Shown here: positions 17,366 to 26,266 of the stretch, one piece after another | Layout: the number at the start of each line of letters is the position of its first letter | Position numbering within the stretch: the stretch's first letter is position 1 | Source: Candidatus Kuenenia hertensis | Lineage (GTDB): Bacteria; Planctomycetota; Brocadiia; Brocadiales; Brocadiaceae | Assembly: GCA_021646465.1 (NCBI GenBank) | Contig: SOET01000017.1 | Coordinates: 18,516 to 82,515, forward strand | DNA length: 64,000 nucleotides | Direction of reading: 5' to 3' | Notes under the pieces: generated by a model | The model's database searches: none | Seen by the model: only the letters and a program-made list of their open reading frames with translations | Told to the model about the DNA's origin: nothing | Translations under genes and position numbers: made by a program

Positions 17366-18399
17366 TTCGAGTAAAAAATTTGAGTATTAATTTAGGTAGT
17401 TTTGTAATGAAGCATATCAATTTAGAGGTGAATACGGGTGAATATTTTGTATTGATTGGTCCAACAGGCTGTGGAAAAACAGTGCTCATAGAAACGTTAG
17501 TTGGTCTCAGAAAACCGGATTCCGGAGAAATATGGATAAACAACCAAAATGTGACTTCTCAATTTCCGGAAGAACGGAATGTTGGTTATCTTCCTCAGGA
17601 TTTTGCTCTTTTTCCTAATATGACAGTAGAAGAAAACATTGCCTTTGGTCTGAAGGCGCGAAGAAAAGAGGAAAAACATATACAGTCAGTGATAAACAGA
17701 CTTGCTGAGTCTCTCAATATATCTCATTTATTATTGAGATACACACAGGGACTCAGTGGCGGTGAAAAGCAACGAGTAGCTCTTGCCCGGGCATTGGCTA
17801 CAGAACCCGAAGTAGTTTTTCTTGATGAACCTTTAAGTTCGGTGGATGAATATAGCAGGGAAATATTGTGTAATGAATTAAAAGAAATACACAGCAGATT
17901 TAAGAAAACTTTTATACATGTTTCACATAACTTTGAAGAAATATCGGAAATGGCCGATAGAATGGCTGTTATTAACAAGGGAGCAATTGAGCAAATTGAT
18001 ACTGTTGAAAAAATTATTTATCATCCTGTAAACGGATTTGTAGCTCAATTTACAAGGACAAAAAATATTTTTAAAGGCACGATAAGCGGAAATGAAATAC
18101 TTATTGATGAAAATATAAGGTTAAAAACAAAATATAATACAACGGGTAATGTTTTAATTACTATGCGGCAGGAGGTTATAAAAATATTAGAAGAATCAAA
18201 AGGGGGAAACGACAACATTTTTAAAGGTAAGATTGTCAATCTTAAAAATAGGAATAATATAATATCAATAACTATTGATATTGGAATACCAATAACGATA
18301 TGTACAATGGATTATGATTTAGTAGAGCGTATTAAGTCTAAAAGCAGTGTTTATATTAAGATTCCAATAGAGTCAATTCATGTTATGAAAATATCTTAA
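17362..18399 (+). CDS. ABC importer ATPase (ModC/WtpC-like)
   Basis: The 345-residue protein has Walker A GPTGCGKT, signature LSGGEKQRVALARALA and Walker B VVFLDEPLSSVD. A C-terminal extension from about residue 235 resembles the regulatory MOP/TOBE region of ModC-like ATPases (NIFKGTI..., IKIPIESIHVM). It completes a binding protein/two permease/ATPase importer operon starting at 14791. Confidence 0.85.
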   Translation: MIRVKNLSINLGSFVMKHINLEVNTGEYFVLIGPTGCGKTVLIETLVGLRKPDSGEIWINNQNVTSQFPEERNVGYLPQDFALFPNMTVEENIAFGLKARRKEEKHIQSVINRLAESLNISHLLLRYTQGLSGGEKQRVALARALATEPEVVFLDEPLSSVDEYSREILCNELKEIHSRFKKTFIHVSHNFEEISEMADRMAVINKGAIEQIDTVEKIIYHPVNGFVAQFTRTKNIFKGTISGNEILIDENIRLKTKYNTTGNVLITMRQEVIKILEESKGGNDNIFKGKIVNLKNRNNIISITIDIGIPITICTMDYDLVERIKSKSSVYIKIPIESIHVMKIS

Positions 18400-18441
18400 C
18401 ATCAAATTACTACCATCTTCATTATCACAAATTATATAACC

Positions 18442-19212
18442 ATGAAAGTCGCCAGTTTTAATGTTAATTCTATTCGGGCGAGACTGCCTATTGTTATTGA
18501 CTGGTTGCAAAAGGAATCACCCGATATCCTCTGTGTTCAGGAAACAAAAGTTGTTGACGCCGAATTTCCTCATGCGGCTTTTGAGAAGATAAATTATTAT
18601 TCGGCATTTCGGGGAGAAAAATCTTATAATGGAGTGGCGATTTTAAGTAAATCTTCCATGGAAGATATCAGGATCGGTTTCGATGATGATGAATCTGAAG
18701 GCTCCCGGATTATTACAGCAAAAATTAATAAAATACGGATTGTTAATACGTATATCCCACAAGGGGTTCATCCTCTATTGCGGCAATTTCGTGAAAAGCT
18801 GGCTTGGATTGACAGATTGTATGGTTATTTTAAACTATATTATCAACCGGACAAACCCATTCTTTGGTTGGGAGATTTCAACATTGCGCCTGAATCAAAG
18901 GACGTTTATAATCCTGAAAAATTACTAGGGAGCATAGGCTTTCATCCTGATGAACATGCAGCCCTTCAGAGATTTAAAGAGTGGGGGTTTACTGATGTCT
19001 TTCGGTTGCATCAACCAGGACCGGAACAATATACTTTCTGGGACTACCGCGTGAAAAATGCAATAGAGAGAAAAATAGGGTGGCGCGTCGATCATATTTG
19101 GGCAACACGCCCACTGGCAAAAAAATCTGTAAAGGCATGGATTGATATTTCTCCGAGGCTGGCAGAAAAACCATCGGATCATACAATAATTGTTGCTGAG
19201 TTTAAAATGTAA
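18442..19212 (+). CDS. xth: Exodeoxyribonuclease III
   Basis: The 256-residue AP endonuclease/3'-5' exonuclease has all family motifs: ASFNVNSIRARL, VQETKV, NTYIPQG, LGDFNIAP and the C-terminal PSDHTIIVAEF. It acts in base-excision repair. The length is normal for XthA. The ATG at 18442 starts directly with the conserved MKVASFNVNS. Confidence 0.95.
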   Translation: MKVASFNVNSIRARLPIVIDWLQKESPDILCVQETKVVDAEFPHAAFEKINYYSAFRGEKSYNGVAILSKSSMEDIRIGFDDDESEGSRIITAKINKIRIVNTYIPQGVHPLLRQFREKLAWIDRLYGYFKLYYQPDKPILWLGDFNIAPESKDVYNPEKLLGSIGFHPDEHAALQRFKEWGFTDVFRLHQPGPEQYTFWDYRVKNAIERKIGWRVDHIWATRPLAKKSVKAWIDISPRLAEKPSDHTIIVAEFKM

Positions 19213-19247
19213 AAAATAGTAGCGTGTAAACAATTCCAGGTCATCAA

Positions 19248-19844
19248 ATGAAACGTTCATTACAAAACATCATCGTAGATGCAATAGCTTTTGTTGGCTT
19301 TATCCTCTTAACCACTACCGGTATATTGATGCACTATCTCCTTCCGGTTGGGAGCAGGCGCTTTAAGACTATCTGGGGATTGGACCGGCACGAATGGGGC
19401 AATATCCATTTCTGGATTTCAGTCGTATTTTTATGCAGCTTGACATTACATTTACTTCTTCATTGGCGCTGGGTGGTAAATATTCTCACCGGCAAATCAC
19501 ATGAAGGGTCCGGATCGCGCGTTGCATTGGGGATTATTGGATTCATTGGCATACTGGCATTTGCTGTATCTCCTCTGTTAAGTCCTGTAGAAGACAAAAA
19601 GGTAAAAACAGAGGAATGTGATTTGTGTCTGACGCAGGATCATGAGAAGATTCAAATTTGGGGCTCAATGACATTATCCGAAGTGGAAAAAGAGACGGAA
19701 GTCTCTGTTGAATATATCATTGAAAAACTCGGGATACCGGCGGACGCAGACAGAAAAGAACGATTAGGCAAACTGAGAAAAGAGTATGGATTTGAAATCG
19801 AGGATGTTCGTCGGATTATTTGCGAGTATAAAACAAAAAGGTAG
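19248..19844 (+). CDS. DUF4405-type membrane protein with cytosolic C-terminal domain
   Basis: The 198-residue protein has three or four transmembrane helices. Histidines in GILMHYLLP, HEWGNIHFW and LTLHLLLHWRW are typical of DUF4405 proteins and suggest b-type haem ligation. A soluble tail follows (GSMTLSEVEKETEVSVEYIIEKLG, then RLGKLRKEYGFEIEDVRRII) of a kind found on related membrane redox proteins. A CDLC motif lies between the two parts. An electron-transfer role is plausible; the partner is unknown. Confidence 0.7.
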   Translation: MKRSLQNIIVDAIAFVGFILLTTTGILMHYLLPVGSRRFKTIWGLDRHEWGNIHFWISVVFLCSLTLHLLLHWRWVVNILTGKSHEGSGSRVALGIIGFIGILAFAVSPLLSPVEDKKVKTEECDLCLTQDHEKIQIWGSMTLSEVEKETEVSVEYIIEKLGIPADADRKERLGKLRKEYGFEIEDVRRIICEYKTKR

Positions 19845-19902
19845 AAGATGACAGATGAAAAAATGTGGATACTTCTGTCAAATAAATAGATTACATTAAT
19901 GC

Positions 19903-20140
19903 ACGGGAGCATTTCCGATTTTTTGTAAAAACTAATTACCGTTTTCATATTGTATTGGCGGGAAAGTTTTGGGAGGTCGGGTTTCTTACCCGACAATACA
20001 ATATGAAAACGGATTGTCGGATAAGAAACCCGACAGACTGAGTCTGCGAATGTGTTCAGGTGACTGTGAATGTCATGCTGAGCGGAGTCGAAGCATAATA
20101 AATGATGAATTACTAAAAATCGGGAATGCTCCCTTAATGC
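19903..20140. repeat. Repeat nest: facing GGGAGCATT repeats around nested palindromes
   Basis: The 330-bp gap before the next gene is almost entirely repeats. Two GGGAGCATT-type copies face each other (19903-19931 and 20111-20140), each with TTAATGCA on its outer side. Between them are a 19-bp perfect inverted repeat (CCGTTTTCATATTGTATTG at 19939-19957 with 19994-20012), a GGTCGGGTTTCTTACCCGACA hairpin (19974-20036) that interleaves with it, and the common environmental repeat GTCATGCTGAGCGGAGTCGA (about 20072-20091). There is no coding sequence. Confidence 0.75.
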
Positions 20141-20175
20141 ACTCAGTATGATATCAAATTAATAAGAGGTAAAAA

Positions 20176-21843
20176 ATGGAACATACACGTCTGGTTATTA
20201 TAGGCGCTGTAGCATCGGGGACAAAAACAGCCGCAAAGGCAAGAAGAGAAAACCCTGGTGCAGAGATAACGCTTATCACGGAAGAGGCGGATATTTCCTA
20301 TGCAGCATGCGGTACGCCTTATTATATCTCGGATATAATTAAAGACAGTTCCTCTCTCATAATAAAAACACCCGATTATTTTCAAACGATGTTGAATGTT
20401 CAAGTCCTTACCGAACACAGGGTTGAGTCCATTAATTCCGCTGAAAAGGATATAGTAGTCAGAAATCTTAAAACACATTATCCTGTTACTCTGCCATATG
20501 ATCGCCTTGTTCTGGCAGTGGGAGCAACTCCCTATGTTCCTCCGTATGAAGGGGTGCACTATGGAAACATTTTTACGTTACATAATGTTAGTGATGCAAT
20601 AAAGATTAAATCTCTTCTCGGGCAGAGGAAAGTAAAAAATGCCTTAATAGTCGGAGGCGGATTTATTGCGTTAGAAGCGGCAATGACCCTGATAACGTAT
20701 GGAATAAATACCCGTCTCATTATTCGCCGCGATCATATCCTTTCAAATTTTGATAAAGACATTGCAATCCTTATTCAAAACCATATCAAGGCAAAAGGAG
20801 TACAGATACTTGAAGAGGATGAGGTAAAGAAATTTAAGGCCGATGCAGAGGAGAACGTTGCAACTGTTGTTACGGAAAAACAAACCTTTTCTGCAGAATT
20901 TGTGCTGCTTACGACAGGGACGAAACCAAACATTGACCTTGCAAGAAAAGCGGGAATTACTATCGGATCAACAGGGGCAATACAGGTAAATAACAGGCTG
21001 GAAACAAATATTCCTGATATTTATGCCGTTGGTGATTGTGTAGAAACGATACATATGATTACAAAAAAACCTGTATGGATTCCATTGGCAACAACAGCGA
21101 ATAAACACGGACGTATTGCGGGAATTAATATTTGCGGCGGGAACGATACCTTTCCTGGTGTTTTGGGTACGTTTGTCGTCAGAGTATTTGATTGGACTGT
21201 TGCCAAAACCGGGTTGTCAGAGAAAGAAGCGATTAAGGATGGATTCGTTACTGAATCTGTTATTGTTCCTTCCCATGATAAAGCGCATTATTATCCGGGG
21301 GCAAAACTGATCATTGTAAAACTGATAGCGGAAAAACAAAGCGGCCTTTTGCTTGGCGCGGAAATTGTTGGGGAGGGTGTGGTTGATAAAAGAATTGATG
21401 TTGTTTCATCTGCTTTGATGGGGAAGACAACCATTGAGCAGTTATCAAAATATGATTTGTCGTATGCCCCTCCGTATTCAACCCCAATGGATCCCCTTAT
21501 AACAGCCGCAAATGTTTTGCGTAAAAAATTAGAGGGAAAGATTCAAAGTATATCCCCGTTTACCACGAAACAAAAGATGGAGAGAAAGGAAGATTTTGTT
21601 TTATTGGACGTCCGTACAAAAGAAGAGTTCGATACAGGGCATATTGAGGGTTGTTGTCACTTACCCTTAAATGTATTAAAGTCAAAGGCTGATACATGGG
21701 ATAAAAAGAAAGAAATTATTACTTATTGCGGAGTAGGCTTAAGGGCGTATCAGGCGTATCAGATTTTAAAGAATGCAGGGTTTGAAAACGTAAAATTCAT
21801 GGAAGGGGGCCTATATTCATGGCCGTACACAATAAAAAAATAA
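20176..21843 (+). CDS. CoA-disulfide reductase-like flavoprotein with C-terminal rhodanese domain
   Basis: The 555-residue protein begins with a FAD-binding RLVIIGAVASGTKTAAKARR, then SYAACGTPYYI with redox Cys45 as in CoA-disulfide reductases, an NAD-binding VGGGFIALEAAM and the FAD-closing IYAVGDCVET. Residues about 465-555 are a rhodanese domain with active-site YCGVGLRAYQ (Cys about 518). CoADR-Rhd enzymes reduce CoA disulfide, persulfides or polysulfides and help with sulfur or redox stress. The length is typical of the fused form. Confidence 0.9.
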   Translation: MEHTRLVIIGAVASGTKTAAKARRENPGAEITLITEEADISYAACGTPYYISDIIKDSSSLIIKTPDYFQTMLNVQVLTEHRVESINSAEKDIVVRNLKTHYPVTLPYDRLVLAVGATPYVPPYEGVHYGNIFTLHNVSDAIKIKSLLGQRKVKNALIVGGGFIALEAAMTLITYGINTRLIIRRDHILSNFDKDIAILIQNHIKAKGVQILEEDEVKKFKADAEENVATVVTEKQTFSAEFVLLTTGTKPNIDLARKAGITIGSTGAIQVNNRLETNIPDIYAVGDCVETIHMITKKPVWIPLATTANKHGRIAGINICGGNDTFPGVLGTFVVRVFDWTVAKTGLSEKEAIKDGFVTESVIVPSHDKAHYYPGAKLIIVKLIAEKQSGLLLGAEIVGEGVVDKRIDVVSSALMGKTTIEQLSKYDLSYAPPYSTPMDPLITAANVLRKKLEGKIQSISPFTTKQKMERKEDFVLLDVRTKEEFDTGHIEGCCHLPLNVLKSKADTWDKKKEIITYCGVGLRAYQAYQILKNAGFENVKFMEGGLYSWPYTIKK

Positions 21844-21919
21844 GGTGAAACCCACACGAGCCAATGGTTCGCAAAAGGGAATGAAAATCAATAATTATTG
21901 CAATTATTTATATCGTAAC

Positions 21920-21946
21920 GTAGGGGCTGAAGATTTTCAGCCCCTA
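21920..21946. repeat. Short inverted repeat (GTAGGGGCTGAA)
   Basis: GTAGGGGCTGAA pairs with TTCAGCCCCTAC with a tiny loop, in the gap after the rhodanese fusion. It could be a terminator or a REP-like unit; no clear T-tract follows. Confidence 0.6.
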
Positions 21947-21977
21947 CACGACAATAATCTATTTTCGAAGGAAAAAC

Positions 21978-23576
21978 ATGTTTGATTTGACAAAATTTTC
22001 CTTACAAGACATGTCTGAGATTGGAGATGCACTGCAGCAGTTGGAGTTAAAAGCAAAAAATATTGATCAATTAAGCAGCATGATGGTTCAGTATTTTTTT
22101 GAAAACCTTATTGATAAACGAACGGGAGAAAAGTCCTGCATTCTGGTTCGTTTTTTTATGACATATCCTTATTTAAGTCTTGACGCAGAATTGCGTCAGT
22201 TAGTTGATACAATGTCACACGGTCAGCCTGTGCCGCAGGAAATGAAGTGCCTGGTTTTGCTGGCAACTGCCGGTGTAAAACCGGAATGGAATTCAACAGC
22301 ACATTCGAAAGGACACCGCGTTCTTCCTTTGCAAAGTGAAGATATGCTGAAAAAGAATATCATGGTTCATCAGTTTATCGATCAAATGGGTATGGGTATC
22401 TCAAACGTACTTAATCCCGATCCAAAACTTGCCTCTGAGCTTGAAGGCAGAATATTTAATGTCTACCATGTGCCGGATGCCTTAGGCAGTCCTTATATTC
22501 CGGCACAGGAAGAATTTGTAGTTCCTTACGGAATTAAGTCCGCAATGGGATTTGGCGGTATGTTGCCGACAGGCAACTTATTTGCCCTGCTTATATTCTC
22601 TAAGACGAAGATTCCCCGTAATACGGCAGCGTTATTCAGAAGTATTGCGTTAAATGTAAGAATGGCTGTCTTACCCTTTGTGTCGGAAAAAATATTTGTG
22701 ATTGATAAAGAGGAAATTACGGAAGAAGAACGGCTTAGATCACTGATAGCAACACAAACAAGCTTATTGGAGTTGTACAAAAAGACCACCGCTGAACACG
22801 TCAGACAATTAGAGTGTGTGTGGTGCAATGTTGTAAAATTAATCAGAAAAATTACAAAAAAAGCCTGGTTATATGCAAGTTTAATATCTCTATCCGTTTT
22901 CTTTCTCTTTATTCACCAACAGACCCATAATGAATTCTCATTACATCTGGCTGCCATTCCCCTTGAAATTCTGCTGGGCGCCTTATTGATCGAAAAGATA
23001 TTGGAAAGAAGCAAAAAGGAAGAACAATCAAAAAGGTTAATGTATTTTAGGTCCTATTTGTTCCGTTCACGGCTGCGCAATATATTTCTTTCCAATCTTG
23101 AAGCGTTGAAATTTCCGGTAATAACGATTTCAAAAATCAAGAATGCGAGTCTGGAAGAGTTGAAACAGATGCGTAAAGATATCGGCCATATGGAATATAA
23201 ATCATTAGAGTCAATGGAGACGGTGATAATGGAATATGTCCCGGCATATCATGCATTTTATAACTTTATGGAGTGGACAATTATTCACGACATCGATTTA
23301 GGTTTTGAGAATATGATCTATATTTTGCATTTTATTGAAGAGGTTAAGTTGTTTAAGCACAATAATCCTGATATACCTTTCATCGCTGAAGCGCAAAAAC
23401 AGCGGGCATTAATGAAAAAAGTTAAAAAGGTGTTAGCTGAAGGTATGTTTAAATTCATGGATTTTTTAATTGAGTTAAAAGAAAAGCAGCCAGTGTTATT
23501 TTATGAACTTCTTGCTGATTACGAAGAATTGCCGAAGTTCAATCAGTTAATGCATGAACGGAGGAATACGCATTAA
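21978..23576 (+). CDS. GAF-like sensor protein with two membrane segments, no kinase domain
   Basis: The 532-residue protein opens with a conserved sensor-like region (RFFMTYPYLSLDAELRQLV, KCLVLLATAGVKPEWN, FNVYHVPDALGSPYIPAQEEFVVPYGI, FGGMLPTGNLFALLIFSK). I know this as the N-terminal GAF-like input domain of some large histidine kinases and cyclases. Here it is followed by a coiled coil (about 255-280), a membrane hairpin (about 297-335) and a 190-residue helical C-terminus that I do not recognise. There is no histidine kinase, GGDEF or HTH output. The two genes downstream encode a P460-like cytochrome and a coiled-coil membrane protein, perhaps functionally linked. Confidence 0.55.
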   Translation: MFDLTKFSLQDMSEIGDALQQLELKAKNIDQLSSMMVQYFFENLIDKRTGEKSCILVRFFMTYPYLSLDAELRQLVDTMSHGQPVPQEMKCLVLLATAGVKPEWNSTAHSKGHRVLPLQSEDMLKKNIMVHQFIDQMGMGISNVLNPDPKLASELEGRIFNVYHVPDALGSPYIPAQEEFVVPYGIKSAMGFGGMLPTGNLFALLIFSKTKIPRNTAALFRSIALNVRMAVLPFVSEKIFVIDKEEITEEERLRSLIATQTSLLELYKKTTAEHVRQLECVWCNVVKLIRKITKKAWLYASLISLSVFFLFIHQQTHNEFSLHLAAIPLEILLGALLIEKILERSKKEEQSKRLMYFRSYLFRSRLRNIFLSNLEALKFPVITISKIKNASLEELKQMRKDIGHMEYKSLESMETVIMEYVPAYHAFYNFMEWTIIHDIDLGFENMIYILHFIEEVKLFKHNNPDIPFIAEAQKQRALMKKVKKVLAEGMFKFMDFLIELKEKQPVLFYELLADYEELPKFNQLMHERRNTH

Positions 23577-23630
23577 GTGTTGTTTTTTTAGAAATTGTGA
23601 ATACACAGGCGCTGTGGGGGACAAAATAAA

Positions 23631-24140
23631 ATGAACAAAGGCAAAATGATATGCTCTTTTATTACTGCGCTGGCGGCCTTATGTTTTATGCCGCATAAAA
23701 CAGGAGCTGCCGAAGTACCATTTACAAATGAAACAATAAATGCACAAAAATTATGGGAATATATGACAAAGGAAAATCCCTACCAGCACTATCCGGAATG
23801 GCCTGGCAAGGAAGGCATCTATGAAAGCACTATGCCTCCGGGTGATATATTACGGTTATATATAAACGACCTTGCCCTGGATACCGTTGTTTACAAAAAG
23901 GGAATATTCCCCAACGGTTCCCTCCTCATAAAAGAAATTTATACGGAAGAAAAAAAAGTGTCGTTATTAACGGTAATGTACAAAGCGAAGGGTTTTAATC
24001 CGAAGGGGAATGACTGGTATTGGGTTAAATACAAACCGGATGGGGAAGTTAAGTTGGAAGGGAAGGTAGAATTATGCATCGAGTGTCATGTGGGTGTTGC
24101 AGAGAATGACTATGTGTTTACGGGAAGCATAAAGAAATAA
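23631..24140 (+). CDS. Cytochrome P460-like c-type haem protein, exported
   Basis: The 169-residue protein has an N-terminal signal peptide ending near GAAEVP and a single haem-binding CIECH close to the C-terminus, followed by VGVAENDYVFTG. This matches the C-terminal pattern of the cytochrome P460 / c'-beta fold. P460 proteins oxidise hydroxylamine or bind NO in the periplasm. Whether the lysine-haem crosslink exists cannot be seen from sequence. It lies 54 bp after the GAF-like sensor gene and 3 bp before the next gene, so it is likely in an operon. Confidence 0.75.
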   Translation: MNKGKMICSFITALAALCFMPHKTGAAEVPFTNETINAQKLWEYMTKENPYQHYPEWPGKEGIYESTMPPGDILRLYINDLALDTVVYKKGIFPNGSLLIKEIYTEEKKVSLLTVMYKAKGFNPKGNDWYWVKYKPDGEVKLEGKVELCIECHVGVAENDYVFTGSIKK

Positions 24141-24143
24141 ATT

Positions 24144-25229
24144 ATGATGACTGAAGTAAAATCAAAGGGCACATGGTTGCACCGTTTTGCCATACGTTTT
24201 TTCACCCTCTTGCTTGCAGTGCTCATATTTTGGGTTTTGGGATTTCTGATTGAGGATATCCGATCCATACGCGGTCCTGATTACGCTGCCATCGAGAAGA
24301 GCCACGTGGACAAAAACCTCATAGCAAAACGCGATACCTTAGAGAAGCAGGTTGCCAATCTCACGCGCCAGATCGTGAATCAGACGGAGAAGCAGCGTGT
24401 CGTTGGAGACAGTTCACGCAACCTGCAGCAGACCATCAATCAGCTTCTCGAACTCCAGAAACTTGGTATGCAGAAGAACATTGCCTTTTCCGACACAGAG
24501 CAGGCGAATTTTACCACCAGCCTGAATCTGTTCCTGGACAATCAGAAAAAATATCAGGAACTGAGCCAGACCGTGTCGGATATGCTTGAGAAGAAACAGG
24601 GACTTGTTCAGGAGAAGGATCAGACGGAACAACAGATTGACAAGCAGCGCCAACCAGCACGAGATGAATACAACATCCTCAGTCAGAGACACCGGTTAAA
24701 ACTGGCGTTTCTTCAGCTTGCGATACTACTGCCCATACTTGTTGTGGCGGCTGGTGTAATCATCAGGAAACGCTCCAGTATCTATTTCCCTATTTACCTT
24801 GCATTTGGGGCAGCGACCCTGGTTAAGGTCGTTTTGGTGGTTCACGAGTACTTTCCCATCAAGTACTTTAAATACATCCTCATCGGCGGCCTTTTGCTCG
24901 TCGTGGCGCGATTGTTGGTTTATTTCATACGTACAATAGCCTTTCCCAGGAAGCAGTGGTTGGTCAGGCAATACCGGGAGGCATACGAGCGTTTTCTTTG
25001 TCCGGTTTGTGAATATCCAATACGTATCGGTCCCCGCCGTTTTCTGTTCTGGACACGCAGAACGGTCAACAAGGTAGTTGTTCCAGGCAATCGAGGCTAC
25101 CAGGAAGAGCAGTACACATGTCCATCTTGCGGAAGCGGTCTCTTCGAGGAGTGTTCATCGTGCCACAAGGTCAGACATGCGATGCTTCCGAACTGTTCAT
25201 ACTGCGGGGCAGAGAAGGAGATTAAATGA
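24144..25229 (+). CDS. Membrane-anchored coiled-coil protein with C-terminal zinc ribbons
   Basis: The 361-residue protein has one N-terminal membrane helix (about 15-33), a long coiled coil (about 50-175), three further helices (about 185-265) and a cytosolic tail with four CxxC pairs (CPVC, CPSC, CSSC, CSYC), typical of tandem zinc ribbons. I recognise no named family. Codons here seem more GC-rich than in neighbouring genes. It follows the P460-like gene with only 3 bp between, suggesting cotranscription. Confidence 0.6.
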   Translation: MMTEVKSKGTWLHRFAIRFFTLLLAVLIFWVLGFLIEDIRSIRGPDYAAIEKSHVDKNLIAKRDTLEKQVANLTRQIVNQTEKQRVVGDSSRNLQQTINQLLELQKLGMQKNIAFSDTEQANFTTSLNLFLDNQKKYQELSQTVSDMLEKKQGLVQEKDQTEQQIDKQRQPARDEYNILSQRHRLKLAFLQLAILLPILVVAAGVIIRKRSSIYFPIYLAFGAATLVKVVLVVHEYFPIKYFKYILIGGLLLVVARLLVYFIRTIAFPRKQWLVRQYREAYERFLCPVCEYPIRIGPRRFLFWTRRTVNKVVVPGNRGYQEEQYTCPSCGSGLFEECSSCHKVRHAMLPNCSYCGAEKEIK

Positions 25230-25435
25230 CACTCCGGCAAGGTGGTGTACCGGACGGCTTCGCAGAGTTCAATTATAGCCGCTGAGCTATATCGTTCTGT
25301 TGTCAAGAGAATGGTTATACGGAGATTGAAGAATCGCTTCGGGTATAAAAAAATGACAGGTTATTAATAAATCTTTCTGGATGTATTGAAAATGAAAATA
25401 AAAGTGTAACTATTCAGCATAAATGTTACACGGCT

Positions 25436-25615
25436 CGTTCCCAAACTCCACAGGCTGGGTCAAATGAACCTTCTTGTCTTAAAAGTGGGGAACAATCTTT
25501 ATAAATTGCCCGTTTTGTCCCAAGTTTATCGCCTGATTCCCATTAAAGTGGGGCATAAAAACAGCAAAATAGGGTAAAATTGCTCATTTGACCCAGTCTG
25601 TCCAGTTTGGGAATG
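25436..25615. mobile_element. MITE-like element, copy A (180 bp)
   Basis: It has imperfect terminal inverted repeats of about 32 bp (left CGTTCCCAAACTCCACAG, right CTGTCCAGTTTGGGAATG) and a noncoding interior nearly identical to copy B. The length equals copy B exactly. Confidence 0.8.
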
Positions 25616-25623
25616 CATTTGTT

Positions 25624-25651
25624 GTAGAGACGCATTGCTATGCGTCTCTAC
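25624..25651. repeat. Perfect hairpin GTAGAGACGCAT/ATGCGTCTCTAC
   Basis: Twelve-base arms around a TGCT loop lie between the two 180-bp repeats. Sequences of this type are common dispersed palindromes in environmental genomes. Confidence 0.7.
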
Positions 25652-25768
25652 AAGTCTCGCCTGTATATTGACAGATAGGAAATAAAATTACCGGATTCAA
25701 ATAGTTTGTAATTTAAATAATTTGTTAAATCAAAACCCTCACGGGAAACAGAGTTTCCATTGCAGTTG

Positions 25769-25948
25769 CGTTCCCAAACTGGACAGGATGGGTCAAATGA
25801 ACCTTCTTGTCTTAAAAGTAGGGAACAATCTTTATAAATTGCCCGTTTTGTCCCAAGTTTATCGCCTGATTCCCATTAAAGTGGGGCATAAAAACAGCAA
25901 AATAGGGTAAAACTGCTCATTTGGCCCAGTCTGTGGAGTTTGGGAACG
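25769..25948. mobile_element. MITE-like element, copy B (180 bp)
   Basis: It is a direct repeat of copy A over its interior (differences are few single bases), with ends CGTTCCCAAACTGGACAG and CTGTGGAGTTTGGGAACG. The outer ends of A and B share CTCCACAG and the inner ends share CTGGACAG, so the variant ends are swapped between copies. Confidence 0.8.
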
Positions 25949-26059
25949 AGTTGCGCTCTGCGCCCCAAGTAGTTTGATAAATTACGCTGAATAGTTACAT
26001 AAAAGTAATAATAGAAAATAATGAAGATGGTTCTTTTGTAGTACGCTGTTTACAATTAA

Positions 26060-26257
26060 GAAGTTATTGAAATCCGGGAAAAACGGGGGGATGCTGCATT
26101 TGCTAGAATATTCAAAAAAACTTCTCTGATATGATGGGGTGTAAAATCATGGATGCTTCCATATAGGAGGGTGTTACAGAAACGGAAACCCGGTAAAACG
26201 ATTAAAAATAATTTGTTATTGAATAATGAAGGTGACCCGCTGATTTTGACCAAATAA
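26060..26257 (+). pseudogene. Possible degenerate coding remnant with an in-frame stop
   Basis: One frame from 26060 to 26257 reads protein-like sequence (IREKRGDAAFARIFKKTS, then WMLPYRRVLQKRKPGK and NNEGDPLILTK) interrupted by a single TGA at 26132 and lacking a start. I do not recognise the family. It ends just before the nuclease-like gene. The evidence is only the look of the translation. Confidence 0.3.
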
Positions 26258-26266
26258 GGATGAATA

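Larger units (their letters stand above)
25406..25998. repeat. 593-bp composite bounded by 13-bp perfect inverted ends
   Basis: GTAACTATTCAGC (25406-25418) and GCTGAATAGTTAC (25986-25998) face each other around two 180-bp MITE-like copies and a hairpin. The same CTGAATAG terminal sequence ends the elements at 28858-28944 and 34487-34619. No gene is found between 25230 and 26059. Confidence 0.65.

Noticed and set aside
25406..25998. CRISPR array
   Set aside because: The two repeats are 180 bp with inverted ends and a single spacer-like gap; not a CRISPR repeat-spacer pattern, and no cas genes are present.
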